From Streptomyces sp. ML-6 (GTDB taxonomy: Bacteria > Actinomycetota > Actinomycetes > Streptomycetales > Streptomycetaceae), in NCBI RefSeq assembly GCF_030116705.1, contig NZ_JAOTIK010000001.1, positions 62,001 to 126,000 on the forward strand: a stretch of 64,000 bases of DNA. The letters run 5' to 3'. Made by a program: the position numbers and the translations under genes. Below the pieces are notes generated by a model that saw only the letters and a program-made list of their open reading frames with translations, did no database searches and was not told the origin of the DNA. Positions 48,449 through 56,695 of the stretch are shown here, piece by piece; position 1 is the stretch's first letter, and each line of letters begins with the position of its first letter.

Positions 48449-49120
48449 TCACATGGCCGGCAGGCGCGCACATTGGCGGCAGGCGCGGGCCGAGGCTGCC
48501 ACCACGGCGTGCGACGCGGCTGCGAGTGCGCCAGCGAACGCGAGCAGTGGCCAGTTCGTGGCCAGGACGGAGGCGGTGGCGAGCGCGAGCGTCGCGACCG
48601 CCATGACAACGCTGGCGGTAGTGCCGGTCCATGCGACCGCGAGGGGTAGTTGGTGCGGAATGGGCAGCCAGCGGGCGAGGGTGCCGGTGGCGGCCAGCGT
48701 CGCCGCGGCGAGTAGTGCTGCGACGCTGGAAAAACCGGCTAGATGAACGGCCAGCATCTGAGCCGTGCGTGGCAGCTGCCAGGGTTGATCGTGGTCGGTG
48801 GTCCAGGCCAGGTACCAGCAGGCGACCAGGAAGGGGGCGGTGAGGGCGACGGCCCGGGCGGTGTGCCGGGCCTGGGCAATGGTCAGTTCCCGTTGGCAGC
48901 TCGGCACGAGTTCATCGAGGGTCCCGAACTCTTCTACTGCTTGGTGGGCGGCGCGCTGGTGGGCCATTCCTTCGCGGGTGTGCGCCGTTACCGTGTCCAT
49001 GAGGCCGTCGCGTATCTCCTCGATCATCCGGGCCTTGATTCGGGCCGGGCCGTGCAGGGCGGCTGTCAGGGCCTCGATGTAATCCTCGATGGGGTCGGCT
49101 TGCCGGCTGGTGACGTTCAT
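48449..49120 (-). CDS. Permease-prefix / HAAS-domain membrane protein
   Basis: A 223-residue protein. Residues 8-75 (DPIEDYIEALTAALHGPARI KARMIEEIRDGLMDTV, then VEEFGTLDELVPSCQREL) form the HAAS / permease-prefix domain that partners PadR regulators. Four membrane helices follow (FLVACWYLAWT, LAVHLAGFSSVAALLAAATL, LAVAWTGTTASVVMAVATLA, LLAFAGALAAASHAVVAASA). Its ATG at 49120 overlaps the PadR stop (ATGA). Such pairs regulate or signal for neighbouring ABC or export functions; none is left here. Confidence 0.8.
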   Translation of the reverse strand: MNVTSRQADPIEDYIEALTAALHGPARIKARMIEEIRDGLMDTVTAHTREGMAHQRAAHQAVEEFGTLDELVPSCQRELTIAQARHTARAVALTAPFLVACWYLAWTTDHDQPWQLPRTAQMLAVHLAGFSSVAALLAAATLAATGTLARWLPIPHQLPLAVAWTGTTASVVMAVATLALATASVLATNWPLLAFAGALAAASHAVVAASARACRQCARLPAM

Positions 49121-49458
49121 GTGGCAAACCCGGGCGGTGCGGCGGGGTTCAGGACCGAGCCGATCGCTGTGGTGAACTCGCTCCACGCGGTGCGCTCGCT
49201 GGCCAGGGTGCGTCGTCCGGCGTCGGTGAGTTCGTAGCATCGCCGTCGTCGTTCACCAGAAGATTGCCAGCTGCTGCTCAGCAGCCCGAGCCGCTCCAGC
49301 CGGTTCAAGGCCGGGTAGATCGTGCCCGTGCGCAGCTCAAGTGCGCCCCCGCTGCGGTGTTGAACCGCAGCGATGATCGCGTAGCCGTGCAGCGGGCCTG
49401 GTTCAAGCACGGCCAGCAACAGTCCGTCCAGGTGCCCTCGCACCGCGTCTGCCCTCAT
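49117..49458 (-). CDS. PadR family transcriptional regulator
   Basis: A 113-residue winged-helix regulator: HLDGLLLAVLEPGPLHGYAI IAAVQHRSGGALELRTGTIY PALNRLERLGLL is the PadR signature (G..HGY.I...........GTLYPAL.RLE..GL), then RRRCYELTDAGRRTLASE. ATG at 49458. A GTAGGC-a-GCCTAC palindrome lies immediately before the start and may be an autoregulatory operator. Divergent from a broken membrane-protein gene at 49544, and coupled to the HAAS gene downstream. Confidence 0.9.
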   Translation of the reverse strand: MRADAVRGHLDGLLLAVLEPGPLHGYAIIAAVQHRSGGALELRTGTIYPALNRLERLGLLSSSWQSSGERRRRCYELTDAGRRTLASERTAWSEFTTAIGSVLNPAAPPGFAT

Positions 49459-49460
49459 GA

Positions 49461-49473
49461 GTAGGCAGCCTAC
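49461..49473. promoter_or_regulatory. Palindrome at the padR start
   Basis: GTAGGC-a-GCCTAC is a perfect 6-bp inverted repeat 3 bp upstream of the padR ATG, with a related half site (CGTAGGC) at 49485-49491. It could be the PadR operator controlling both padR and the divergent gene. Confidence 0.5.
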
Positions 49474-49543
49474 CCAAAATTGCCGTAGGCAGTGTATGTA
49501 TTGGCAGCCAACACATTCACGCTTCTGCTCGGAGGAATCCGCA

Positions 49544-50001
49544 GTGACCAAGGTGCTGCTGTCCGTACATGTCCTCGCGGCGATTCTGGCGGTCGGATCG
49601 ATCACAGTGGCCGCGTCCATGTTCCCCCGCTACGCGCTGCAGGCATCCGGCGGCCAGGATCCGGACGGGCGAGCCGCCGGGATCGCCGCACTCCTGCACC
49701 GGATCTGCCGCGGCTACGCCGTCGCCGGTCTCGCCGTGCCGGTCTTCGGGCTGGCCACCGGCGCCCAGCCGGCGTCCTCACCGACGCCTGGCTGCTCGCG
49801 TCGCTCACGTTGACCGTGATCGCCGCGGCCATCCTGGCCATGGCCATCCTGCCCGGCCAGCAGCGCCTGCTCGCGTTGCCCCAGGACGGGCAGCGTCCCG
49901 CGGCGACCCGGCTGACCATGCTCACCGGCATCTTCAACGCCCTCTGGGCGATCGTCGTCATCCTGATGATCGTCCGCCCCGGCTCGACCACGGGAGCGTG
50001 A
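49544..50001 (+). pseudogene. DUF2269-like membrane protein, frameshifted
   Basis: From a GTG at 49544 (GGAGGA 7 nt upstream) the frame reads TKVLLSVHVLAAILAVGSIT VAASMFPRYAL and RGYAVAGLAVPVFGLATGAQ. After a one-base slip near 49775 it continues in another frame as VLTDAWLLASLTLTVIAAAI LAMAILPGQQR and TGIFNALWAIVVILMIVRPG to 50001. Together they give a four-helix protein of about 150 residues like DUF2269 proteins. The single frameshift could be real or a sequencing error. Confidence 0.65.
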
Positions 50002-50012
50002 TCCCGGTGCAT

Positions 50013-50218
50013 ATGTTGCGGATCGCGGCCGGCGCCGAGACCGCCTCCTTCGCGGTTCTGCTGGGCAACCTGCTCACCACACACACGCAAGCGATCGCGA
50101 CGCTCGTCGGCCCGCTGCACGGCCGGCCTACCTCGTCGTCATCGCAGCCACTTCAATGGTCCCGTCTGCCGCCTCGACGGGCGCCCGATGGCGCTCTGAA
50201 CCGCCCCGGGTTCGGTAG
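50013..50218 (+). pseudogene. DUF3817-like membrane protein, broken by IS3
   Basis: MLRIAAGAETASFAVLLGNL LTTHTQAIATLVGPLHG is the start of DUF3817-type proteins (AE..S...LL..NL, GP.HG..YL). A one-base slip follows and AYLVVIAATSMVPSAASTGA RWR continues in the next frame until the IS3 left end at 50197. The last residues are IS sequence. It lies 12 bp after the DUF2269-like gene. Confidence 0.6.
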
Positions 50219-50223
50219 AGATC

Positions 50224-51180
50224 TCAGATTGTGGTTGTGACCTGGGGTTTCGTGGATTCCATGTAGTAGTTGGCTTCGTACTCGACGGGCGGGACGTGGC
50301 CTATCTCACCGTGGAGCCTGCGGTGGTTGTACCAGTCGGTCCATTCGGCGGTGGCCAGCTCGACCTGGGCGAGCGATTTCCAGGGCCGCCGGGGCTTGAT
50401 CAGCTCGGTTTTGTACAGGCCGATCGTGCTCTCCATCAGGGCATTGTCGTAGGCGTCACCGACCGATCCGATCGAGGCGGCGATGCCGGCGGTGTCCAGA
50501 TGCTCGGCGAGCCGGAAACTCGTATATTGCGATCCGGCATCCGAGTGGTGGATCAACTCGCCCGGCCGCACCGGATGTTGGTCTCGGTCACGTTGCCACA
50601 CGGCCATCTCCAGGGCGTCCAGGACGAAGATCGTTTCCTTCACGGTGGCTGCGGACCAGCCCACGATCCGGCGGGAAAACGTATCCACGACGAAGGCGAC
50701 GTGGACGACACCGGACCAGGTTTTGACGTGGGTGAAGTCCGCGACCCAGCAGCGGTTCGGGGCAGCGGCGACGAAGTCGCGGTCCAGCAGATCCGGCGCC
50801 CGTTCGGACTGGCCGCCGGGCAGCGTGGTGATCACGCGCTTGCCGCGGACCGCTCCGGCGATGCCAAGTTCACGCATCAGGCGCTCGACGGTGCAGCGGG
50901 CCACGCGGTGGCCCTGCCGGTTCAGCTCACGCCAGATCTTCCTCGCCCCGTAGACACGGTAGTTGGCCTGGAAGGCCTCGCTGATCCGTTCCTTCAGTTC
51001 GGTATCGCGCACGGTCCTGGCCGACGGTGTGCTCCGGCGTTTGTGGTGGGCGTAGTAGGTGGAAGGGGCGATCTTGCAGTCGTGCTCGGTGAGCGTCCTG
51101 CAGATCGGCTCGACGCCGCCGAAGCGGCCCTTGTGCTCGTCGATGAACGCTACGAGCGTGTGTGTGGCCGGTCGAGCTCG
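50224..51180 (-). CDS. IS3 transposase OrfB (integrase core)
   Basis: The frame opens inside orfA by a probable -1 shift (LVAFIDEHKGRFGGVEPICR then TLTEHDCKIAPSTYYAHHKR). The HTH_21-type block is YRVYGARKIWRELNRQGHRV. The DDE residues lie in CWVADFTHVKTWSGVVHVAF, LIHHSDAGSQYTSFRL and DNALMESTIGLYKTELI. It ends TKPQVTTTI at 50224. All three acidic residues are present, so the copy may be active as an OrfAB fusion. Confidence 0.88.
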   Translation of the reverse strand, partial: RARPATHTLVAFIDEHKGRFGGVEPICRTLTEHDCKIAPSTYYAHHKRRSTPSARTVRDTELKERISEAFQANYRVYGARKIWRELNRQGHRVARCTVERLMRELGIAGAVRGKRVITTLPGGQSERAPDLLDRDFVAAAPNRCWVADFTHVKTWSGVVHVAFVVDTFSRRIVGWSAATVKETIFVLDALEMAVWQRDRDQHPVRPGELIHHSDAGSQYTSFRLAEHLDTAGIAASIGSVGDAYDNALMESTIGLYKTELIKPRRPWKSLAQVELATAEWTDWYNHRRLHGEIGHVPPVEYEANYYMESTKPQVTTTI

Positions 51181-51476
51181 GCCGCGAAGAAAGACGCCGC
51201 CGCCTTCAGGATCTCGTTGGCCCGCTTCAGCTCGGCGTTCTCCTTCTTCAACGCCTTGAGCTGGGCGGACTCCTCCGTCGTCGTCCCCGGCCGCTGCCCG
51301 GCGTCGATCTCGTGCTGCTTGACCCAGTTCCGCAGCGTCTCGCGGGAGCCGATGTCCAGCTTCTCGACCACCGCCTGCAAGGCCGCGGTCTCGGTCGGGT
51401 GGTCGCCGCGGACCTCGGCGACCATGCGCACCGCACGTCGGCGCAGCTCAAGCGGGTAACGGGAAGGTCGTGCCAT
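51150..51476 (-). CDS. IS3 transposase OrfA
   Basis: A 108-residue DNA-binding protein: MARPSRYPLELRRRAVRMVA EV, an HTH (LDIGSRETLRNWVKQHEIDA G) and a leucine-zipper-like tail (QLKALKKENAELKRANEILK AAASFFAAELDRP). It overlaps orfB; IS3 elements make the active protein by frameshifting there. Confidence 0.88.
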   Translation of the reverse strand: MARPSRYPLELRRRAVRMVAEVRGDHPTETAALQAVVEKLDIGSRETLRNWVKQHEIDAGQRPGTTTEESAQLKALKKENAELKRANEILKAAASFFAAELDRPHTRS

Positions 51477-51539
51477 GACTCGATCCTTTCATGAAATCGA
51501 GTCTCCACTTCACCCGGGGCGGTTCATACAGCGTGAACA

Positions 51540-51749
51540 GACACTCCGCGCGATTCGTGGTCACGAGCGCCTGGTAGCTCCCGGGACGGGCGCAAAAGCA
51601 AAGCTCACCCCAGCTGACCGAATCCTGGCCACAGTGCTCCACCTGCGCAAACTCGCCACAGTGAACCTCCTCGGCCAGCTCTTCAACGTCTCCGCCGTGA
51701 CCATCAGCCGCGCGAACCAAGCAGTCCGCCCGGAAGATTTCAAGTCCAG
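51540..51749 (+). pseudogene. N-terminal fragment of a DDE transposase
   Basis: Between the two IS3 copies the plus strand reads ERLVAPGTGAKAKLTPADRI LATVLHLRKLATVNLLGQLF NVSAVTISRANQAVRP. This is the HTH region of an IS5/Tnp4-type transposase (LT...RLLVTL..LR...T...LA.LF.VS..TVSRAI..V.P). It is cut at 51750 by IS3 copy B. The rest does not resume beyond that element. Confidence 0.6.
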
Positions 51750-51765
51750 TGAGACGGTCGTGACG

Positions 51766-52806
51766 CTATGAGGTTTGTGGTGCGGGTTCCCTGCGCTTGG
51801 CCGGGTCGTTGATCCATGCCTGCTGGGGTATCCGGGGTGGTCGGGGGCGTCGGCCGAAGCGTTCGGGGTGGCGGGCGTATGCCTCGGCGAGGGTGACGGC
51901 CCGCTGTTCGCGGACCTCCTCGGCGGTGCCGAAGTGCACGCTGGCGGGCGTGTGCCAGGCGACGCCCGAATGCCGGTGCTCGTGGTTGTAGTACGCGGTG
52001 AACGCCTCGAACCACTCGCGGGCATGGGCCAGCGAATCGAACCGTTCGGGATGGTCCGGCATGTACTTGACGGTCTTGAAGTGGGCCTCGCTGCAGGGGT
52101 TGTCGTTGGAGGTCTTCGGCCGCGAGTGCGACCGCGTGACGCCGAGGTCGGTCAGCAGCTGGGAGACCTTCTTGGAGGTCATCGACGTGCCGCGGTCGGC
52201 GTGTACGGTCTCGGGCACGATGCCGTTGCGGGCGATGGTCTCCCGGATCAACTCCTCGGCGCGTGTGGCTGATTCGGCGGCCTCGACGGTGTGGCCGACG
52301 ATGTAGCGGCTGAAGATGTCGATGATGACGTAGGCGTGGTACCAGACGCCCCTGGCCGGTACGGCCGCCTTGGTGATGTCCCAGGTGAACACCTGCGAGG
52401 GCCCGGTGGCGACCAGCTCGGGCACCGTCTTCGCCGGGTGGGCGGCCTGGCGGCGGCGTTCGCCGGACTGCCCCTTCTCGCGCAGGATCCGGTACATCGT
52501 GGAGATGGAGCGGTGGTAGCGCCCGGCATCCAGTTCGCGGGCCCAGATCTGCGCGGGAGGCAGCCCGGCGTACTCGCCCGAGTTCATCAGCTCCAGGACT
52601 GCCGCCCGCTCCTCGGGTGTGAGGGCCGAGGGCTGGACCTGCGGTTTCCTGGGCTTTCGCTCGGGCGGGGGCCGCAGCCGGCGGTAGTGGGTGGCCCGGG
52701 AGCGGCCGGTCAGCCGGCAGGCCGCCATGATACCGAGCTCGTGCTCGACGCCAGTGAACGCGTCGTCGGCCACCGGGTCGGCGGCAGCCCTCAGTCCGCG
52801 CCCTCG
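51766..52806 (-). CDS. IS3 transposase OrfB, copy B
   Basis: The integrase core has Asp in QVFTWDITKAAVPARGVWY, Asp in ETVHADRGTSMTSKKVSQLL, and Glu in KTSNDNPCSEAHFKTVKYMP, with FIYMGYKN-like YHAYVIIDIFSRYIVGHTVE. The N-terminal part (MAACRLTGRSRATHYRRLRP PP) is the OrfB HTH. It ends QTS at 51766. It has no independent start and is probably made as a frameshift fusion with orfA. Confidence 0.85.
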   Translation of the reverse strand, partial: RGRGLRAAADPVADDAFTGVEHELGIMAACRLTGRSRATHYRRLRPPPERKPRKPQVQPSALTPEERAAVLELMNSGEYAGLPPAQIWARELDAGRYHRSISTMYRILREKGQSGERRRQAAHPAKTVPELVATGPSQVFTWDITKAAVPARGVWYHAYVIIDIFSRYIVGHTVEAAESATRAEELIRETIARNGIVPETVHADRGTSMTSKKVSQLLTDLGVTRSHSRPKTSNDNPCSEAHFKTVKYMPDHPERFDSLAHAREWFEAFTAYYNHEHRHSGVAWHTPASVHFGTAEEVREQRAVTLAEAYARHPERFGRRPRPPRIPQQAWINDPAKRREPAPQTS

Positions 52807-53174
52807 GAGATCATTCCCAAGAGCGCGGAAGCTTTTCCCATGACTTCCAGCGCGGCCTTGTTCCGGGCCAGTTCCTTCTCCAGCCGTTCCACCTGGCGGC
52901 GCAGTTTCTCGTTCTCCGCCTCGGCTGCGGACTTCTTCGGCCGGGCCGGACCGGTGCGCTTGTCGACCAGTTTCTCCAGGGCCCCGGCATCCCGCGCGGA
53001 CCGCCATTCCCTGACATGCGAGTGGTACAGACGCTCGCGGCGCAGGACCGCGCCCTTCTCGTTCTTGGGCGCGGCGTCGTACCCGGCCACGACCCGCAGC
53101 TTGTACTCGGGACTGAAAGTGCGGCGCTTCGGCCGGGCAGCCGGGTCGGGTCCGGCGGGGTTGGTGCTGGTCAT
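52791..53174 (-). CDS. IS3 transposase OrfA, copy B
   Basis: A 127-residue protein: KRRTFSPEYKLRVVAGYDAA then RRERLYHSHVREWRSARDAG is the HTH_Tnp_1 domain, and KKSAAEAENEKLRRQVERLE KELARNKAALEVMGKA a coiled coil. ATG at 53174. It overlaps orfB by about 16 nt. Confidence 0.85.
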   Translation of the reverse strand: MTSTNPAGPDPAARPKRRTFSPEYKLRVVAGYDAAPKNEKGAVLRRERLYHSHVREWRSARDAGALEKLVDKRTGPARPKKSAAEAENEKLRRQVERLEKELARNKAALEVMGKASALLGMISEGAD

Positions 53175-53236
53175 GAGCGGGTGGTTCTCCTGTCGTGCCC
53201 TCTCAGGCTAACCCGACGAAGCGGGACGTCTCACCC

Positions 53237-53521
53237 AAGGCTGACAGAGAGGGGATCGGTCTCGACATCGAGGTGCACTCGGTGACCAGTGCGCCGGTCG
53301 CCCAGGCCTCGGCCCGGGCCGGGCGCGGACCTGCGATCGTCATCGAACCGCGGCGCTTCGGCCTGGAGGGCGCGCACCTGATGCTGGACGGGCGACGGCT
53401 GACGGTCACCCTGTACGCGGCCTGGCACTCGGACCACTACGCAGCACAGGAACTCGCCGCAATAGCTGACCAGTTGGCCCGATGGGGCACCGACGCGGTG
53501 AGCGACCCGCTGCGTTGGTGA
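53237..53521 (+). CDS. Hypothetical protein, probably 5'-truncated
   Basis: A frame open from the IS3 right end reads GIGLDIEVHSVTSAPVAQAS, RAGRGPAIVIEPRRFGLEGA HLMLDGRRLTVTLYAAWHSD HYAAQELAAIADQLARWGTD to a stop at 53521. The mix is protein-like; no family recognised. The best starts lie inside the IS end, so the gene has likely lost its 5' part to the insertion. A further unassigned frame (LGEAFAALTGMSRQQLGTLT, to 53708) follows before the response regulator. Confidence 0.4.
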   Translation, partial: KADREGIGLDIEVHSVTSAPVAQASARAGRGPAIVIEPRRFGLEGAHLMLDGRRLTVTLYAAWHSDHYAAQELAAIADQLARWGTDAVSDPLRW

Positions 53522-53814
53522 CGCCGGCCAGGAGGGCCCGCGCCACCGGCGGTGACAGGCGGGCACCGACAGACTTGGCGAGGCCTTCGCGGCCCTGACC
53601 GGGATGTCCCGGCAGCAACTGGGCACACTCACAGAAAGTTTGGCCCCCGACGACACCACCCGTCGGCCTCGCAGCCCTTCGGGCCCGGGTCCTCGCCCAA
53701 ACCAGTGAGCCCAGCAACAAGATCAAGACGACGTGTCAATGATCTGCAAGCCCCTGCCTGTTGCTGTGCGGGCTGCTGCTGTGGGCCGCACTCGTCGACG
53801 GCCTGGCCTCCCGT

Positions 53815-54522
53815 TCAGAAACCGGTCGGTGGCCGTGCCGCCGTGACCAGGCCGCTCTCGTACGCGACGATCACCAATTGGGCGCGGTCGCGGCAGTCCA
53901 GTTTGGTGAGCAGTCGTCCGATGTGAGTCTTCACGGTGGCGAGGCCGAGGTACAGCCGTTCGGCGATCTCGGTGTTGGACAGGCCTCGGGCGACGAGGAC
54001 GAGGACTTCGCGTTCGCGTCCGGTCACACCGTCCAGGGTGTTCGGCAGTGGTCGCGAGGGTTGCGGACGGCGGGCGAACTCCTCGATCAGGCGCCGTGTC
54101 ACCGCGGGTGCCAGCAGTGCGTCACCGGCGGCGACGACCCGTATCGCCGCGATCAGTTCGCCAGGCGGCGTGTCCTTGAGCAGGAAGCCACTGGCACCGG
54201 CCCGCAGCGCGGCGTAGACGTACTCGTCCAGGTCGAACATCGTCAGCATCAGCACCTTGACGGCCGCGGTTCCGGGAGAACCGCAGATCTGCCGGGTCGC
54301 CTCGATGCCGTCCATGCCCGGCATCCGTACGTCCATCAGGACCACGTCCGGCAGGTCCTGCCGGGCACCTCGCACCGCCTCCATCCCGTTCGCCGCCTCC
54401 GAGGTGGCCACCAGGCCGGGTTCGGCGTCGACGAGCACCCGCAGGCTGCCGCGCAGCAGTACCTGGTCGTCGGCGATCAAAACCCGGACCGGGCCGCCGG
54501 ACGACTCGGTGCCATAGGACAA
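53815..54522 (-). CDS. NarL/FixJ-type response regulator
   Basis: A receiver domain (VRVLIADDQVLLRGSLRVLV, DVVLMDVRMPGMDGIEA with the phospho-acceptor Asp, VLMLTMFDLDEYVYAAL, GFLLKD with the Lys) followed by a LuxR HTH (VTGREREVLVLVARGLSNTE IAERLYLGLATVKTHI). Typical length would be about 220 residues. The start is uncertain: no ATG or GTG sits at the usual place, and the TTG at 54522 is the best candidate. No sensor kinase gene is adjacent, so the regulator is an orphan or its partner was lost upstream, where only unassignable sequence lies. Confidence 0.85.
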   Translation of the reverse strand: MSYGTESSGGPVRVLIADDQVLLRGSLRVLVDAEPGLVATSEAANGMEAVRGARQDLPDVVLMDVRMPGMDGIEATRQICGSPGTAAVKVLMLTMFDLDEYVYAALRAGASGFLLKDTPPGELIAAIRVVAAGDALLAPAVTRRLIEEFARRPQPSRPLPNTLDGVTGREREVLVLVARGLSNTEIAERLYLGLATVKTHIGRLLTKLDCRDRAQLVIVAYESGLVTAARPPTGF

Positions 54523-54708
54523 CTCGGCAGGCTTCCGGCGTACCGCGCCGGACCGAGTGCGGCCGGCCACCGTGGTACTGCCGTGAACGGGAGCAGCGCC
54601 AGATGAGCGGCCTGCTCCAGGCGCTCGATCCGGCTGGTGTGCTGCGCGGCCGTCCGGCCGGTGAACACGAACGCGAGGGGGCGCTTCCCCCCGCGGCCCG
54701 TCGGCGCA

Positions 54709-54735
54709 ACAGCCGGGGACCAGGCCCCCGGCTGT
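54709..54735. terminator. Terminator after the peptidoglycan-binding protein gene
   Basis: ACAGCCGGGG (54709-54718) and CCCCGGCTGT (54726-54735) form a perfect 10-bp stem with a 7-nt loop, 8 nt beyond the stop of the minus-strand gene at 54743. Confidence 0.75.
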
Positions 54736-54742
54736 CGGGGCG

Positions 54743-55204
54743 TCAGTCCATGGGAAGCTGATTGGCCCAAGCCGCGAACCCGGCCCGGGTCCCCGCCCCT
54801 GCGATGCCGTCGACCGCACCGGAGTAGTATCCGGCACTCCTCAGGAACCGCTGAAGGGCCTTGATCGTCTCGGGCCCGACGATGCCGTCGATGGCACCGG
54901 TGTAGCCCCAGTTGTCGCGCAGGATCCGCTGCATGCCCTTCCAGCTCTCGGTCCCGAGGAGACCGTCGATCGCCCCGCTGTAGACCCCGGCGTAGTAGCG
55001 GAGATAGAACTGGACTCTCTTCGCCTGCGAAGTATTCAGCCCCAGGTTCTCGACCTCGGTGACCGCGGCCGGCCCGGAGACCACACTCTGGTGCCTCTCC
55101 GGCGTCGCCGCGACGGCCGTCCCGGAGGCCGACAGGGTCCCGGCGGTGATCCCGAGCAGCGCCGCAATGCTCGCGAGCGACGCCTTCACCGTGTTCGATC
55201 GCAT
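54743..55204 (-). CDS. Secreted protein with three peptidoglycan-binding repeats
   Basis: A 153-residue exported protein. MRSNTVKASLASIAALLGIT AGTLSASGTAVAA is a Sec signal peptide. The mature part is built of three tandem repeats of about 30 residues: VYSGAIDGLLGTESWKGMQR IL, YTGAIDGIVGPETIKALQRF L and YYSGAVDGIAGAGTRAGFAA WA. This is the PG_binding_1 motif (G..DG..G..T...++..F). There is no catalytic domain, so it may bind wall only, inhibit or guide an enzyme. The ATG at 55204 has GAAGGG upstream. It has its own terminator and looks monocistronic. Confidence 0.85.
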   Translation of the reverse strand: MRSNTVKASLASIAALLGITAGTLSASGTAVAATPERHQSVVSGPAAVTEVENLGLNTSQAKRVQFYLRYYAGVYSGAIDGLLGTESWKGMQRILRDNWGYTGAIDGIVGPETIKALQRFLRSAGYYSGAVDGIAGAGTRAGFAAWANQLPMD

Positions 55205-55304
55205 GTGGTGCCCTTCTGTGACGACCCGCCAAGCGGGTGGGACCACAGTGGCACGGCCCCGCCACACTCAGGCGGGAACGCGGGCAGATGACCTGTACTG
55301 CGCT

Positions 55305-56132
55305 CTACCCGCACGGAACAGGGCAGGCCAAGGGCGAACAAGCTGACGGCCGTGCTCGACCACCTGGCTGGAACCGCCAGATCACGACCTCGGTCCAGGC
55401 CGAGTTCAGGACCAGAAGGTCACCATCGGGCCGACGCAGCCCTTCTGTGGCGGCGAGGCCATTGGAACGGACAGCACCTCGGCGGCCAGGAGCAGGGCGG
55501 CGATGGCGCGGCGTGAGGCACCACTTCGCGATCACCAGGCCCGACGGCCATCGGGTCTCTGCGACCTCATCCTCGAGCCGGCGCAGCGTCTTGGTGATGG
55601 CCTGCTCGATGATTCGGCGTGTCCTGGAGTCTCCCCGCATCCACAGCACGATCAGGGACGCCTGCGCCCGGAAGGTGAAGTCGAGAGCGGACAAGGGGGT
55701 CGTCTTGCGCCGCTCGATCTCTTCGACCGGCTGCCCCAGGACAATCGCCAGCCGGGCCGTGGCCGGGTCCGCGCCGTCGTCCAGGAGCTCGCGGTGGACC
55801 GCGGAGGCGTTGCCGTGCCAGTACGCCAGCAGCACCCGCAGCTCGGGGGTGATCTCGAAGCGGTCGGTACGGCGGGCGCCGGGAGCGGCGGCGGTGGCGG
55901 GTGTAGTGGTGGCCTCGGCCAGCCACCGCCATACGGTGCGATCGGAGACGTTCAGGCACTGCGCCGTGGTGTGCACGTGGGCGCGGGTGAGCCGGGGCTC
56001 GGCGCGCAGCGTAAGCAGATGCTGTACGGCCGGGGCGCGCAGGGCGGTCAGCGACACCGCGTCAAGGGCGGGTCCGGCCTCGTCGGGCGGGGACGCCGGG
56101 GCGGGGGTGGTGTGGGAGGGCGTGGTGTCCAT
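55305..56132 (-). CDS. HTH protein resembling Mu-type transposase N-terminus
   Basis: A 275-residue frame. Residues about 30-80 (APAVQHLLTLRAEPRLTRAH VHTTAQCLNVSDRTVWRWLA E) form an HTH like that of Mu/Tn7-type transposases (AQALGVSERTVRRWL), followed by RFEITPELRVLLAYWHGNAS AVHREL as in those proteins. After residue 120 the resemblance stops and a different stretch follows (LDFTFRAQASLIVLWMRGDS then RTRRIIEQAITKTLRRLED). No DDE core exists. It may be a truncated transposase joined to other sequence. A hairpin spans the ribosome site (56141-56158). Confidence 0.45.
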   Translation of the reverse strand: MDTTPSHTTPAPASPPDEAGPALDAVSLTALRAPAVQHLLTLRAEPRLTRAHVHTTAQCLNVSDRTVWRWLAEATTTPATAAAPGARRTDRFEITPELRVLLAYWHGNASAVHRELLDDGADPATARLAIVLGQPVEEIERRKTTPLSALDFTFRAQASLIVLWMRGDSRTRRIIEQAITKTLRRLEDEVAETRWPSGLVIAKWCLTPRHRRPAPGRRGAVRSNGLAATEGLRRPDGDLLVLNSAWTEVVIWRFQPGGRARPSACSPLACPVPCG

Positions 56133-56273
56133 CGTGGTCCTTCCCGCGCGTGCGGGAATCGCCCGGTGTGAAGGCGGGCAGGGGCGCGGGCCAAGGCGGG
56201 TGCAGAGGGCGGCATCGGCCGTGTGCTCGGGGTGGCGGTCCGGGGCGGCGTACGCGTGGGAGGTGGTCTTCGC

Positions 56274-56675
56274 TCAGGTGCGGAAGTTGCCGTGTGCGCG
56301 CGTCTCGTCCGTATGCAGCAGATCGGCGTCGGTCGCGGTGTCCCACAAGGGGTGGAACAGGCGCAGCACACCGGGGACCTGCGCGGAATCCAGGCGTGGG
56401 ACGTGCTGCCAGGTCAGCACGCGTGAGGCCAGCGCGGGAGCACGTGCCAGGGTGCGCTCGGCGCCCGCCCCGCACAGCACGAGCGAAGTCTGGTGCGCGC
56501 CCGGCACGTACAAGCGCACGCCGTCGGTGAACGGCGAAGTACCTGTTGCATCGGAGCTGTCGGTGTCGTCCTGCAGTGCGGGTTCAACGGCCGCCTGGCC
56601 GGCCTCGTCGATGGTGCCCGGCAACGCCAGCTCGGCCAGCGCCCGGTCATACCCCTGCGGATCGAGGGAGGTTCC
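56274..56675 (-). pseudogene. Hypothetical protein, C-terminal part
   Basis: The minus strand reads TSLDPQGYDRALAELALPGT IDEAGQAAVEPALQDD, TDGVRLYVPGAHQTSLVLCG AGAERTL and ends AHGNFRT at 56274. It is protein-like and uninterrupted, but upstream of 56690 the frame turns to Arg-rich shadow of an SGNH remnant. No family recognised. It precedes the Mu-type HTH gene by about 140 bp on the same strand and could be part of the same transposon module. Confidence 0.4.
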
Positions 56676-56695
56676 GCACCCCTCGGTCGTCCCTG

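Larger units (their letters stand above)
50197..51526 (-). mobile_element. IS3-family insertion sequence (copy A)
   Basis: A 1.33-kb element with inverted ends TGAACCGCCCCGGGT (50197-50211) and its complement (51512-51526). It carries overlapping orfA (51150-51476) and orfB (50224-51180). No target duplication is seen (left flank GCTC, right flank TACA), so one flank has been replaced, perhaps by recombination or an adjacent deletion. Confidence 0.85.
51750..53233 (-). mobile_element. IS3-family insertion sequence (copy B, different subgroup)
   Basis: A 1.48-kb element bounded by TGAGACG (51750-51756) and CGTCTCA (53227-53233), with imperfect continuation inward. It carries overlapping orfA (52791-53174) and orfB (51766-52806). 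It differs from copy A in sequence and in the DDE spacing, so the tandem arrangement is not a duplication. No target duplication is obvious. Confidence 0.75.

Noticed and set aside
54523..54740. Sensor kinase partner for the response regulator
   Set aside because: The upstream sequence has no HisKA, HATPase or membrane motif; only short Pro/Ala-rich frames are seen.
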